Shown here piece after piece: positions 1 to 8,188 of a DNA stretch of 20,453 nt; within the stretch, counting starts at the first letter, position 1; each line of letters begins with the position of its first letter. Both the position numbers and the translations under genes were made by a program. The stretch is taken from positions 1 through 20,453 of the forward strand of contig NZ_JOGX01000094.1 in the NCBI RefSeq assembly GCF_000719555.1. The letters run 5' to 3'. The DNA is from Streptomyces sp. NRRL F-5727 (GTDB taxonomy: Bacteria > Actinomycetota > Actinomycetes > Streptomycetales > Streptomycetaceae). The notes under the pieces are model-generated. The model ran no database searches, was not told the origin of the DNA, and saw only the letters and a program-made list of their open reading frames with translations.

Positions 1-13
1 CATCCTGCCGCCC

Positions 14-1120
14 ATGGAGACGGAGCTGAGTCGCACACTGGGGATCGAGCACGCCATCTTCGGCTTCACGCCCTTCCCCGCGGTCGCCGCCGCCCTCAGC
101 CGGGCCGGCTGCTTCGGCGTCCTGGGCGCGGTCCGCTACACCGCCCCGGACGACCTCGCCCGCGACCTCGACTGGATGCAGGAGCACACCGACGGCCGGC
201 CCTACGGGCTCGACGTCGTGATGCCCGCCAAGAAGGTCGAGGGCGTCACCGAGGCCGACGTCGAGGACATGATCCCCGCCGGCCACCGGGAGTACGTCCG
301 GTCGGTCCTCGCCAAGCACGGCGTGCCGGAACTCGCCGAGGGCGAGGCGTCGGGCTGGCGGATCACCGGCTGGATGGAGGAGGTCGCCCGCAGCCAGCTC
401 GACGTGGCCTTCGACTACCCCATCAAGCTGCTGGCCAACGCCCTCGGCTCGCCGCCTCCGGACGTCGTCGCCCGCGCCCACGAGCACGGCGTGCTCGTCG
501 CCGCCCTCGCCGGCAGCGCCCGCCACGCCCGCCGCCACGCCGAGGCCGGCATCGACATCGTCGTCGCCCAGGGGTACGAGGCCGGCGGCCACACCGGTGA
601 GATCGCCTCCATGGTGCTCACCCCCGAGGTCGTGGACGCCGTCTCCCCGCTCCCGGTCCTCGCGGCAGGCGGCATCGGCAGCGGCGAGCAGATCGCCGCC
701 GGCCTCGCGCTCGGCGCCCAGGGCGTGTGGCTCGGCTCGATCTGGCTCACCACCACCGAGGCCGAACTCCACTCGCGCGCCCTGACCGCGAAGCTCCTCG
801 CCGCCGGTTCCGGCGACACCGTCCGGTCCCGCGCGCTGACCGGCAAGCCGGCCCGTCAGCTCCGCACCGAGTGGACCGACGCCTGGGAGGATCCGGCCGG
901 GCCCGGCCCGCTGCCCATGCCGCTGCAGGGGCTGCTCGTCGCGGAGGCCGTGTCGCGGATCCAGAAGTACGAGATCGACCCGCTGCTCGGCACCCCCGTC
1001 GGCCAGATCGTCGGCCGGATGAACTCCGAGCGGAGCGTCCGGCAGGTCGTCGACGAGCTGACCCGCGGCTTCGAGCGGGCCGTCGACCGGATCAACCGGA
1101 TCGCCGGAAGGGGCCAGTGA
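14..1120 (+). CDS. Nitronate monooxygenase family flavoprotein (2-nitropropane dioxygenase-like)
   Basis: A 368-residue FMN-dependent TIM-barrel protein of the nitronate monooxygenase/2-nitropropane dioxygenase family. The family oxidises alkyl nitronates; actinobacterial paralogues such as IpdC act as flavin reductases in acyl-CoA or steroid breakdown. Seen: an N-terminal barrel strand ending in GFGVLGAV-like sequence (about residues 32-40), the AGGHTG motif with His193 at the usual catalytic position, and the phosphate-binding loop AAGGIGSGEQIAAGL (217-231) followed by GAQGVWLGS. The ATG at 14 gives the family's usual METELS-type N-terminus; only 13 upstream bases are visible, so the ribosome site cannot be judged. 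Its TGA overlaps the ATG of the next gene by one base, implying translational coupling to an acyl-CoA synthetase. That context favours a role in acyl-CoA catabolism over nitroalkane detoxification; this is inference. Confidence 0.9.
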   Translation: METELSRTLGIEHAIFGFTPFPAVAAALSRAGCFGVLGAVRYTAPDDLARDLDWMQEHTDGRPYGLDVVMPAKKVEGVTEADVEDMIPAGHREYVRSVLAKHGVPELAEGEASGWRITGWMEEVARSQLDVAFDYPIKLLANALGSPPPDVVARAHEHGVLVAALAGSARHARRHAEAGIDIVVAQGYEAGGHTGEIASMVLTPEVVDAVSPLPVLAAGGIGSGEQIAAGLALGAQGVWLGSIWLTTTEAELHSRALTAKLLAAGSGDTVRSRALTGKPARQLRTEWTDAWEDPAGPGPLPMPLQGLLVAEAVSRIQKYEIDPLLGTPVGQIVGRMNSERSVRQVVDELTRGFERAVDRINRIAGRGQ

Positions 1121-2679
1121 TGGGCGACGGGACCGGGACCCCGAACGGCTTCTGGGCACAGGCCGCCGCCGACCCGGACCGGACGGCGCTGGTCGCGCCG
1201 GACGGCGAGGAGTGGTCGGCCGGCCGGCTGCTCGCCGCCGCCAACCGGCTGGTGCACGGACTGCGCGCGGCCGGCCTGGAACGCGGCGACGCCTTCGCCG
1301 TCGTGCTGCCGAACGGCGTCGAGTTCTTCACCGCCCATCTCGCCGCCACCCAGGCCGGCTTCTACCTCGTTCCGGTCAACCACCACTTCGTGGGCGCGGA
1401 GATCGCCTGGATCGTCGCCGACTCCGGCGCCAAGGTGCTGATCGCGCACGAGCGCTTCGCCGAGGCGGCCGCCGTCGCCGCCGACGGGGCGGGCCTCGCG
1501 GCGAGCCGGCGGTACGCGGTCGGCGCCGTGCCCGGCTTCCGCCCGTACGCCGAACTCCTCGACGGACAGCCGGAGTCGGCGCCCGGCGACCGGACCCTCG
1601 GCTGGGTCATGAACTACACCTCGGGCACCACCGGACGCCCCCGCGGGATCCGCCGCCCGCTCTCCGGCCGCCTCCCCGAGGAGTCCCATCTCGGCGGCTT
1701 CCTCGGCATCTTCGGCATCCGGCCCTTCGACGCCAACGTGCACCTGGTCTGTTCGCCGCTCTACCACACGGCCGTCCTCCAGTTCGCCGCCGCGGCGCTG
1801 CACATCGGGCACCCGCTGGTCCTCATGGACAAGTGGACGCCGGAGGAGATGCTGCGGCTGATCGACACGTACGCCTGCACCCACACCCACATGGTCCCCA
1901 CCCAGTTCCACCGGCTCCTCGCCCTCCCCGAGGAGACCCGCGAGCGGTACGACGTGTCCTCGATGCGGCACGCCATCCACGGCGCCGCGCCCTGCCCGGA
2001 GCACGTCAAACGGGCGATGATCGCCTGGTGGGGCGGGTGCGTGGAGGAGTACTACGCGGCCAGCGAGGGCGGCGGCGCCTTCGCCACCGCCGAGGAGTGG
2101 CTGAAGCGGCCCGGCACGGTCGGCAGGGCATGGCCGATCAGCGAGCTCGCGATCCTCGACGACGACGGCAACCGGCTGCCGCCCGGCGAACTCGGCACGG
2201 TCTACCTGAAGATGAACACCGGCGGCTTCCAGTACCACAAGGACGAGGCGAAGACGGCGAAGAGCCGCGTCGGCGACTTCTTCACCGTCGGCGACCTCGG
2301 CTACCTCGACGAGGACGGCTACCTCTTCCTCCGCGACCGCAAGATCGACATGATCATCTCCGGGGGCGTCAACATCTACCCCGCCGAGATCGAGGCCGCG
2401 CTCCTCGCCCACCCGGCCGTCGCCGACGCCGCCGCCTTCGGCGTGCCGCACGCCGACTGGGGCGAGGAGGTGAAGGCGGTCGTCGAGACCGCCGAGGGAT
2501 ACGAGGAGGGGCCGGCGCTCGCCGCGGAGATCCTGGCCCACTGCGCGGACCACCTGGCCGGATTCAAGCGCCCGAAGTCCCTCGACTTCATCGCCGTCAT
2601 GCCCCGCGACCCCAACGGCAAGCTCTACAAGCGCCGGCTGCGCGACCCCTACTGGGAGGGGCGCGAGCGCCCGCTCTGA
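1120..2679 (+). CDS. Acyl-CoA synthetase (AMP-binding, FadD-like)
   Basis: A 519-residue ANL-superfamily adenylate-forming enzyme, expected to activate a carboxylic acid to its acyl-AMP and then its CoA thioester in the cytoplasm. Seen: the P-loop YTSGTTGRPRG (166-176), the adenine-region EEYYAASEG, the hinge segment GDLGYLDEDGYLFLRDRKID (from 391), the A8-type SGGVNIYPAEIE and the C-terminal PNGKLYKRRL with the catalytic lysine at 501. Length is normal for a stand-alone ligase. An open frame runs upstream into the previous gene, but the ATG at 1120 overlaps that gene's TGA and gives the correct N-terminus (GFWAQAAADPDRTALV). The substrate cannot be read from sequence. Mycobacterial steroid and fatty-acid FadD proteins are the nearest relatives I recognise. 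The partner flavoenzyme suggests one step of an unusual acyl-CoA degradation route whose other genes may lie upstream. Confidence 0.93.
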   Translation: MGDGTGTPNGFWAQAAADPDRTALVAPDGEEWSAGRLLAAANRLVHGLRAAGLERGDAFAVVLPNGVEFFTAHLAATQAGFYLVPVNHHFVGAEIAWIVADSGAKVLIAHERFAEAAAVAADGAGLAASRRYAVGAVPGFRPYAELLDGQPESAPGDRTLGWVMNYTSGTTGRPRGIRRPLSGRLPEESHLGGFLGIFGIRPFDANVHLVCSPLYHTAVLQFAAAALHIGHPLVLMDKWTPEEMLRLIDTYACTHTHMVPTQFHRLLALPEETRERYDVSSMRHAIHGAAPCPEHVKRAMIAWWGGCVEEYYAASEGGGAFATAEEWLKRPGTVGRAWPISELAILDDDGNRLPPGELGTVYLKMNTGGFQYHKDEAKTAKSRVGDFFTVGDLGYLDEDGYLFLRDRKIDMIISGGVNIYPAEIEAALLAHPAVADAAAFGVPHADWGEEVKAVVETAEGYEEGPALAAEILAHCADHLAGFKRPKSLDFIAVMPRDPNGKLYKRRLRDPYWEGRERPL

Positions 2680-2687
2680 GGCGGGGG

Positions 2688-2743
2688 CGAACGGCTCGCG
2701 GGAGGGTGCCGGGCGGTCCGCCCGGCACCCTCCCGGCCGTTCG
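2688..2743 (+). terminator. Strong intrinsic terminator-type hairpin after the flavoenzyme-ligase operon
   Basis: Nine bases after the ligase stop. The core is a perfect 17-bp inverted repeat (2700-2716 GGGAGGGTGCCGGGCGG with 2718-2734) around a single T, flanked by a second nested pair, CGAACGG (2688-2694) with CCGTTCG (2737-2743). There is no T-tract, as is usual for Streptomyces. It should insulate the operon from the small genes downstream. Confidence 0.85.
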
Positions 2744-3040
2744 GCGACCGGTCCTGGCGGGACCGGCACCCAGCGCGACCGCTCCGCGGTCCGCCGCGCC
2801 GCACGCGGTCCGTAGCAGGGCCCGCACCGAGCGCGACCCGGCCGGAACCCGATGCGCGTCAGCCGGCCGAGGACCGTTTCGGAGGCGCCGGTGGCGGCAA
2901 GTCGCGGGACAGGACGAGCCCCGGCCGGGGCCGCACCCGGACGGCCGTCCCCGGCGGGCGCGCGCCCCCGGCCGGCGGCTCGGCGGCGCGCCCCCGCGCC
3001 ATGGGATCCCGCACCTCCGCGCCCCAGGGAGACCGAAGCC
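2744..3040. other. Gene-free spacer upstream of the DUF6480 gene
   Basis: About 300 bases with no convincing gene. It presumably holds the promoter for the two small genes that follow. I could not find a confident -35/-10 pair or a sigma-B-type element. Two loosely similar stretches (GCACCCAGCGCGACCG near 2767 and GCACCGAGCGCGACCC near 2824) form an imperfect direct repeat of unknown meaning. Long open frames here on both strands look like GC-rich shadows. Confidence 0.5.
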
Positions 3041-3292
3041 ATGACCAGCAGCCCGAGCAATCCCGACCCCACCCCGTGGCACGCCCCTCCCGGCACCCCC
3101 GGTGACGGCGCCGCCGGCGGCGTGAGCCCCGGCGAGACGCCCCCGGCGGAATCGGGCACGGGTCCGGCCACCGGGCCTTACCGGCCGCTCACCCGCGGCT
3201 GGACGAAGGGCCCCCTCGTGGCGATGTGGGTGGTCGTCGTCCTGGTCGCCCTGTTCTTCCTCGTGTACGCCATCCTCCTGGCGACCGACTGA
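3041..3292 (+). CDS. DUF6480-family small membrane protein
   Basis: An 83-residue protein of unknown function. The first 50 residues are proline-, glycine- and threonine-rich with the GGVSPGETPPAESG signature that I recognise as DUF6480. A single transmembrane helix (about 58-80, PLVAMWVVVVLVALFFLVYAILL without the first bases of context) is followed by only three residues. The arrangement fits a C-terminally anchored protein with its tail in the cytoplasm, though topology is not certain. The ATG at 3041 has AGGGAGA eight bases upstream. It lies 15 bp before the DUF5709 gene and is probably co-transcribed with it. These families recur in Streptomyces stress-related neighbourhoods, but no biochemical function is known to me. 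Confidence 0.85.
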   Translation: MTSSPSNPDPTPWHAPPGTPGDGAAGGVSPGETPPAESGTGPATGPYRPLTRGWTKGPLVAMWVVVVLVALFFLVYAILLATD

Positions 3293-3307
3293 CGAAGGGA
3301 GCCCGTC

Positions 3308-3820
3308 ATGCCGCGCGCCGACCAGCCGACCACGCCCGGCGACGGCGAAGGCCGCGCCGACGACGTCTACCAGCCCACCCACTCCGACGTCGCCAACCGC
3401 CCCTCCGGCGACCTCGACCCCGACAACGCCCTCGCGACCGACCCCGTCGACGACATGAGCGCCCCCGGATACTCGCCGCCCGACCACCCCCGGGGCGCCA
3501 CCAGCCACGGCACCACGCAGCGCGAGCAGCGCGAGGGCGAGCCGCTCGACGAGCGGCTCCGCCAGGAGGAGCCCGAGGAGCCGCCGGTGACGGGCGACGG
3601 CATCGGGGACCTGCCGGAGGGCGCCGGCGAGCCCGTCGACGAGGAGGCCGGTGCGACCCGGGCGGGCCGGCTCGCCCCGTACGCCGCACGTCCCGGCCAC
3701 ATGGACCGCGCGGTCGCCCGTGACGTCGGTCGCGACGACGGCACCGCCCCGGCCGAGGAGGCGGCGATGCACGTGGACACGGCCGTGGACGGGGCCGAGG
3801 CCCAGGAGGAGGACACCTGA
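3308..3820 (+). CDS. DUF5709-family hydrophilic protein
   Basis: A 170-residue, strongly acidic, probably largely disordered cytoplasmic protein of unknown function. Recognisable DUF5709 blocks are DDMSAPGYSPPDHPRG (about 49-64), the EGEPLDERLRQEEPE segment (about 77-91), a RAGRLAPY block and the C-terminal AEEAAMHV motif (about 148-155). There is no signal peptide or membrane helix. The ATG at 3308 has GAAGGGAG seven bases upstream and follows the DUF6480 stop by 15 bp, so the two are likely one transcript. The conserved short blocks separated by low-complexity acidic linker suggest a protein-binding or stress-protective role, but that is inference only. Confidence 0.85.
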   Translation: MPRADQPTTPGDGEGRADDVYQPTHSDVANRPSGDLDPDNALATDPVDDMSAPGYSPPDHPRGATSHGTTQREQREGEPLDERLRQEEPEEPPVTGDGIGDLPEGAGEPVDEEAGATRAGRLAPYAARPGHMDRAVARDVGRDDGTAPAEEAAMHVDTAVDGAEAQEEDT

Positions 3821-3897
3821 CCCGCCGCCGCGCCCCGAGCCGGGTGAGGCCCGCCGGTCACGCGCGCGCCGTCCCGCCCGTCAGCAACCGTGCCTCT

Positions 3898-3907
3898 TGT
3901 ACGTACA
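3898..3907. promoter_or_regulatory. 10-bp palindrome TGTACGTACA in the spacer before marR
   Basis: A perfect 10-bp palindrome in the 206-bp spacer between the DUF5709 gene and the MarR gene. It resembles the cores bound by some GntR-family regulators, but it is short and could be chance. No GntR gene is present in the window. Confidence 0.25.
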
Positions 3908-3989
3908 CCGCGGGGTCGTGCGATCCCGCCCGCTGCCTGCGCCCCGGACATGGCAGTGCCCTCCGGTAGCATCGATTCCGCCGGATCTA

Positions 3990-4006
3990 TTTGCTTTGAA
4001 AGCAAA
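3990..4006. promoter_or_regulatory. Probable MarR operator (17-bp palindrome)
   Basis: TTTGCTTTGAAAGCAAA is a perfect inverted repeat: 8-bp arms around a central G at 3998. It stands out as an A/T-rich island in very GC-rich DNA, 20 bp before the GTG start of the MarR gene, and has the size and symmetry of MarR dimer sites. Autoregulation of marR and the downstream antiporter gene is the simplest reading. Confidence 0.7.
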
Positions 4007-4026
4007 GCCGAATCGGAGGGTTCAGG

Positions 4027-4506
4027 GTGTCAGTCGAGCGCGAGGACAGTGGCGCGGCCGGACCGGACCTCGACGACGCGGTCCGTACGCTGCTGCTGCT
4101 CATGCCCCGGATGGTGGGGCGGGTCAAGCGCGTCAAGGTGCCGGAGGAGCTGGCGTCGCTGACGCTGGCGCCCCGCCACCTCTCCCTGCTCGCCTACCTC
4201 CTCTTCGACGGCCCGCAGAGCGTCAACGAACTGGCCGCGCTACTGGGGGTCGCGCCCACCACCGTCAGCCTGATGGTGGGGGACCTCGCGAAGAAGGGTG
4301 TCCTGGAGCGGCGGGAGGACCCCGCCGACCGCAGACGCAAGATCGTGTCGATCGCGGAGGAGCGCAGGAGCGCCGTCGACGGCTGGCTCGGCCGCAGCGC
4401 CGGCGCCTGGCGGGCGGCCCTCGCCCCGCTCGGACCCGCCGAACGGCGGATGTTCATCGACACCCTCGCGGCGTACGAGCACGGTCTGGCCGACGCAGAA
4501 CAATGA
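4027..4506 (+). CDS. MarR-family transcriptional regulator
   Basis: A 159-residue winged-helix DNA-binding protein. Seen: a leading dimerisation helix (about 14-37), the helix-turn-helix QSVNELAALLGVAPTTVSLMVGDLAKKG (about 64-91), the wing REDPADRRRKIVSIAEE (96-112) with the family's D-x-R basic tip, and a C-terminal helix pair for dimerisation. The GTG at 4027 is preceded by GGAGGG at 4015-4020. A 17-bp palindrome sits directly upstream and is probably its own operator. The next gene, a Ca2+/H+ antiporter, starts 79 bp downstream on the same strand and may be under its control. The ligand is unknown; MarR proteins usually respond to phenolics, oxidants or metals. Confidence 0.92.
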   Translation: MSVEREDSGAAGPDLDDAVRTLLLLMPRMVGRVKRVKVPEELASLTLAPRHLSLLAYLLFDGPQSVNELAALLGVAPTTVSLMVGDLAKKGVLERREDPADRRRKIVSIAEERRSAVDGWLGRSAGAWRAALAPLGPAERRMFIDTLAAYEHGLADAEQ

Positions 4507-4585
4507 CGGAGAACGGGCCGCGGCCCCCCACGGCGGGAGCCACGCCCCCGGCGGGAGTCGCGCGCCCCTGAGCAGGAAGAAGCCG

Positions 4586-5686
4586 ATGAGTTCGAGCACC
4601 AAGGCGTTGACCGGGCAGTGGACCACGTGGGGGCCGGTGGTGGCCCTGCTTGCGCTGGTCTTCGCCTGGGGGCGCGACCTACCGGGGGTCGCCGTGGCCG
4701 CCGTCGCGCTCTGCCTCGCCGCCGCGGTCCTCGCCGCCGTCCACCACGCCGAGGTCATCGCCCACCGGGTCGGCGAGCCCTTCGGCTCGCTCGTCCTCGC
4801 CGTCGCCGTCACCGTCATCGAGGTCGGACTCATCGTCAGCCTGATGGCGGGCGGCGGCGAGAAGACCGCGACCTACGCGCGGGACACCGTCTTCGCCGCC
4901 GTCATGATCACGTGCAACGGCATCGTCGGCCTCGCGCTGCTCGTCGCCGCGCTCCGCAACCGGGTCGCCGTCTTCAACGCGGAGGGCTCCGGCGGCGCGC
5001 TCGCCACCGTCTGCACCCTCGCCACCATGACCCTGGTGCTCCCCACCTTCACCACCAGCCAGCCCGGACCGGAGTTCTCCGGCGCCCAGCTCGCCTTCGC
5101 CGCCGCCGCCTCCCTCGCCCTGTACGGCGTCTTCGTCGCCGTCCAGACCGTCCGCCACCGCGACTACTTCCTCCCCGTCCCCGTCGAGGGCAAGGAGTCC
5201 TCGGAGGAGGACCACGCCGACCCGCCGACCAAGGCCGCCACCCTCGCCAGCCTCGGCCTGCTGCTCGTCGCCCTGGTCGCCGTGGTCGGCAACGCCAAGG
5301 TGATCTCGCCGACGATCGAGGACGGCGTCCAGTCCGCCGGTCTGCCCAAGGCCGTCGTCGGTGTCGTCATCGCGCTGATGGTCCTGCTGCCCGAGACGCT
5401 CGCCGCCGTGCGCGCCGCCCGCCGCGACCGCGTGCAGACCAGCCTCAACCTCGCCTACGGCTCCGCGATCGCCAGCATCGGCCTCACCATCCCGGCGATC
5501 GCACTCGCCTCCATCTGGCTGTCCGGGCCCCTGGTGCTCGGCCTGGGCCCCCTCCACATGGTCCTGCTCGCCCTCACCGGCGTGGTGAGCGCCCTGACCG
5601 TGGTGCCCGGACGGGCCACGCTCCTCCAGGGCGGCGTCCATCTCGCGATCTTCGCCGCCTTCGTCTTCCTCTCGTTCAGTCCCTGA
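4586..5686 (+). CDS. chaA: Calcium:proton antiporter, ChaA-like
   Basis: A 366-residue integral membrane protein of the Ca2+/cation antiporter (CaCA) superfamily that exchanges Ca2+, and in some members Na+ or K+, for protons across the cytoplasmic membrane. Two inverted alpha-repeats are visible. The first is GEPFGSLVLAVAVTVIEVGL (63-82) with Glu79; the second is LLPETLAAVRAARRDRVQTSLNLAYGSAIASIG with Glu270. These acidic residues form the cation site in the family. About ten or eleven hydrophobic helices are present, with an acidic hydrophilic loop (EGKESSEEDHADPPTK) in the middle. The ATG at 4586 is supported by AGGAAGA at 4574-4580; the open frame extends further upstream without such support. 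It follows a MarR gene, suggesting regulated export, and converges on the acylase gene. Confidence 0.9.
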   Translation: MSSSTKALTGQWTTWGPVVALLALVFAWGRDLPGVAVAAVALCLAAAVLAAVHHAEVIAHRVGEPFGSLVLAVAVTVIEVGLIVSLMAGGGEKTATYARDTVFAAVMITCNGIVGLALLVAALRNRVAVFNAEGSGGALATVCTLATMTLVLPTFTTSQPGPEFSGAQLAFAAAASLALYGVFVAVQTVRHRDYFLPVPVEGKESSEEDHADPPTKAATLASLGLLLVALVAVVGNAKVISPTIEDGVQSAGLPKAVVGVVIALMVLLPETLAAVRAARRDRVQTSLNLAYGSAIASIGLTIPAIALASIWLSGPLVLGLGPLHMVLLALTGVVSALTVVPGRATLLQGGVHLAIFAAFVFLSFSP

Positions 5687-5730
5687 CGGGAGCGTCGGCC
5701 CCCGTCAGGGAGTCTCCTTCCCTGACGGGG
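5681..5730. terminator. Bidirectional terminator-type hairpin between chaA and the acylase gene
   Basis: CCCTGACGGG (5681-5690) and its exact complement CCCGTCAGGG (5701-5710) form a 10-bp stem with a 10-nt loop; the left arm contains the chaA stop codon. A third copy, CCCTGACGGGG (5720-5730), could pair with the same middle arm. The two genes converge here, so the hairpin can serve both. Confidence 0.75.
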
Positions 5731-5734
5731 AGCC

Positions 5735-8149
5735 TCAGTCCCTGACCACCACGACCCGCAGCCCGGGCGAGCGCAGGATGTCCTTCTCGCAGAACCGGGA
5801 GGTGACCCAGCGCTCGCCCGCGTACAGCTCCGTCTGGTCGCTGTGGTGCGGCGAGAGCGGGTTCGAGGACTGGGAGTAGGTGAGCAGGGTGCGGGCCACC
5901 GGGCAGCGCCCGCCGTCCCAGCCGACCGCCTGCACGTGGCTCGTGCCGTGCGCGACCTCGACATAGCCGCCGCCGGCCGCGTTCCACACGGCCTCCGTCT
6001 TGTTCCAGACGCCCAGCGACTCCGTCCCCCCGCTCACCGGGATCCGCTCCCCGCCCCGCACCACGAACTGGTGGTCGCGCAGCGGCGCGTCCAGCGGGAT
6101 CCCCGCCGCCCGGAGCTCCGCCACCGCGTCCGCCAGCGCCTTCGCGAAGCCCGCCGTGCCCGTGTCCAGGCCGCGCGGGGTGCGGACCGGGTTCGCCGCC
6201 GAGAACGGCACCCTCCACTGCTGCGCCACCGGCACCGACGCGGTGAACTTCCGCCAGAACCGGTCGAAGAGCAGCGCGCCCCTGCTGCCCGAGTCCATCG
6301 TGCCGTCCCACGCGCCGAGCACCCGGCACGCCTCGGGCTCCGCCGGCAGCACCGCCGGGCAGGCGGCGACCAGGTCCGGCGCGGCGAGCCCGGCGGCCGG
6401 CACCCGGTTGGCGAACTGCTGCCGCTGGAGGTCCGCCACCGTCAGCCCGCCGCGCGCGGCCATCGCCGACACGTCCTCGATCCCGCCCCGGGTCCGCATC
6501 GAGCGCGGCGTGCCGATGTTCCCGAAGACCCGCTCGTACCCGCTCAGCGGCCGGTCCGCGTTGGTCAGCCAGGCGCTGTCGTTGGAGTTCACCGCGTACG
6601 GCGCGTCCCTGAGGACCGGCATCCGGGCCGGCCCGAAGATCCCGGGCTGCACCGCGTCCGGGTCCGAGCCGAGCGCGCACTCCGTCCGCGAACCGTCGAG
6701 GACGGCGACGCCCGAGGCCGGGTAGACGGCCCGGCCGAGCGGGGTGGAACAGCGCTCCGCCAGCTCGTCGGTGATCCGGGGCAGCACCTGCGCCTGGCCG
6801 AAGTAGGTGTGGCCGGCCGCGTCCGCGGCGACCGTGTTCACCCACGGCAGGCCCTGGGTGCGGCGCAGCGCCTCGGCGACGTCCCGGGTGGAGCGCGCCC
6901 TGGCGAAGCCGAGCGCCGTGTCGGAGCCGCGCAGGTTGGCCGCGTTGGGGTCGTTCAGGGCGTAGGCGGTGGTCGCCGTCCACGGCAGCGGCAGGCTCGC
7001 GCCGAGCCCGCCGGTGACCGGGCCGTACCGCGTCCACCACTGGGTACGGGTCACCGGGGTGCCGTCCCGGTCCGCCACCGTGACCTCGCGGGCGGTCATC
7101 CGCTCCGGCTTCCCGTCGACCAGGTACGCGGTCGGGTCGCCGGGCACCAGCGTGAGCTGGTGCAGGTTCAGCGGCACCCCGGTGGCGACCGTGTGGCTCC
7201 AGGCGACCCTGTCGTTGAAGCCGATGCCGACGACGGTGGTGCCGAGCAGCGAGGCGCCGGAGACGTTCAGTTCACCCGGGATCGTCTGCTGCGACTGCCA
7301 GAACCGGCGGCCGCCCTGCCACGGGTAGTGCGGGTTGCCGAGCAGCAGCCCCCGCCCGTTCGCCGTCGTCGCGCCGGAGAAGGCGACCGCGTTGGAGCCC
7401 ATGGTGGCGTTCTCCGGCGCGAACAGCGCCCGGGCCGCCTCGGCGAGGGCCTCCGGGGACGGGCCGTCCGCCGCCGCCCGCGCCGGGGACGCGGCGGCCG
7501 GCGGGCGGGCCGCCGTGATGCCGTCGACGGCCCGGCCCTGTCCGCCGAGCACCGACACGGCGAAGCCGCGCCGGGCGACGTCCAGAGCCGTCACCGGGCG
7601 GACCCATCCGGCGCCCGCACAGGCCGGATCGGTGACCCGGTTCTTCCGCAGCCAGGCGTTGTACCCGGCCGCCCAGCCCCGCATCAGCTCCTTCAGCTCG
7701 CCGCTCGGCCCGGCCGGAGCCGGGGTGCGCAGCAGCGCCTCGACCGTCCCCGCCTCCTTGACGCCCCGGAAGTACAGGTCGCTGGAGAGGTTCGAGGTCG
7801 CGGAGGAGAGCGAGCCGTCCGGCGCGCCGGTGGCCCCGAAGTGGCGCGAGCGCTCGCCGTTCACGGTCAGGAAGCCGTCGGCGAGCACGCATATCTGGTC
7901 CGCGGCCTGCGCCCAGCCCGTGCCGAAGCCCAGGTCGGCGTAGTCCTTGGCGAGGATGTGCGGCACGCCGTGCTCGGTGTACCGGATGACGGCGCTCAAA
8001 CCCCGGTCGGACGGCCGGTGTTCCCGGCCCTGGCCGGGGTCGGCCGCCGCGGCGGCGGGCAGCAGCCCGGCGGTGACGGCGGCGAGCGAGGCGCCCACCA
8101 GCGCCAGCCGCCTCCGGGAGCGGCGGGGGAAGAGGGTGCGGAGGTGCAA
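5735..8149 (-). CDS. Secreted penicillin acylase-family Ntn hydrolase (AHL/lipopeptide acylase-like)
   Basis: An 804-residue preproenzyme. The family cleaves amide bonds of N-acyl compounds (penicillins, acyl-homoserine lactones, echinocandin-type lipopeptides) outside the cell. The N-terminus is an export signal: RRSRRRLALVG (9-19), a hydrophobic core, then PAAAAADPG; the arginine run is compatible with Tat export. The alpha chain carries RYTEHGVPHILAKDYADLGFGTGWAQAADQ. Autocleavage is expected before Ser252 in ATMGSNAVAFSG, which becomes the catalytic N-terminal nucleophile of a roughly 553-residue beta chain. I chose the TTG at 8149 because GGGAGG lies four bases upstream (8154-8159), it begins directly before the signal peptide, and a -35-like TTGACA lies further upstream within the longer open frame. 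Length matches Streptomyces acylases such as AhlM (about 800 residues). The substrate is unpredictable from sequence. Confidence 0.9.
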   Translation of the reverse strand: MHLRTLFPRRSRRRLALVGASLAAVTAGLLPAAAAADPGQGREHRPSDRGLSAVIRYTEHGVPHILAKDYADLGFGTGWAQAADQICVLADGFLTVNGERSRHFGATGAPDGSLSSATSNLSSDLYFRGVKEAGTVEALLRTPAPAGPSGELKELMRGWAAGYNAWLRKNRVTDPACAGAGWVRPVTALDVARRGFAVSVLGGQGRAVDGITAARPPAAASPARAAADGPSPEALAEAARALFAPENATMGSNAVAFSGATTANGRGLLLGNPHYPWQGGRRFWQSQQTIPGELNVSGASLLGTTVVGIGFNDRVAWSHTVATGVPLNLHQLTLVPGDPTAYLVDGKPERMTAREVTVADRDGTPVTRTQWWTRYGPVTGGLGASLPLPWTATTAYALNDPNAANLRGSDTALGFARARSTRDVAEALRRTQGLPWVNTVAADAAGHTYFGQAQVLPRITDELAERCSTPLGRAVYPASGVAVLDGSRTECALGSDPDAVQPGIFGPARMPVLRDAPYAVNSNDSAWLTNADRPLSGYERVFGNIGTPRSMRTRGGIEDVSAMAARGGLTVADLQRQQFANRVPAAGLAAPDLVAACPAVLPAEPEACRVLGAWDGTMDSGSRGALLFDRFWRKFTASVPVAQQWRVPFSAANPVRTPRGLDTGTAGFAKALADAVAELRAAGIPLDAPLRDHQFVVRGGERIPVSGGTESLGVWNKTEAVWNAAGGGYVEVAHGTSHVQAVGWDGGRCPVARTLLTYSQSSNPLSPHHSDQTELYAGERWVTSRFCEKDILRSPGLRVVVVRD

Positions 8150-8188
8150 GATGCCTCCCAACGGGCAAGCGAACGAAGCCGATTGGCA

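Noticed and set aside
2744..3040. Small gene in the 300-bp spacer before DUF6480
   Set aside because: Frames present are Arg/Pro/Ala-rich, lack a ribosome site and match no family; the terminator upstream and the start at 3041 account for the region.
856..3171. 771-codon open frame on the minus strand across the acyl-CoA synthetase gene
   Set aside because: It is antisense to a clear AMP-binding enzyme, its composition is Gly/Ala/Val/Arg/Glu monotony, and it has no recognisable domain. Such frames are typical GC-rich shadows.
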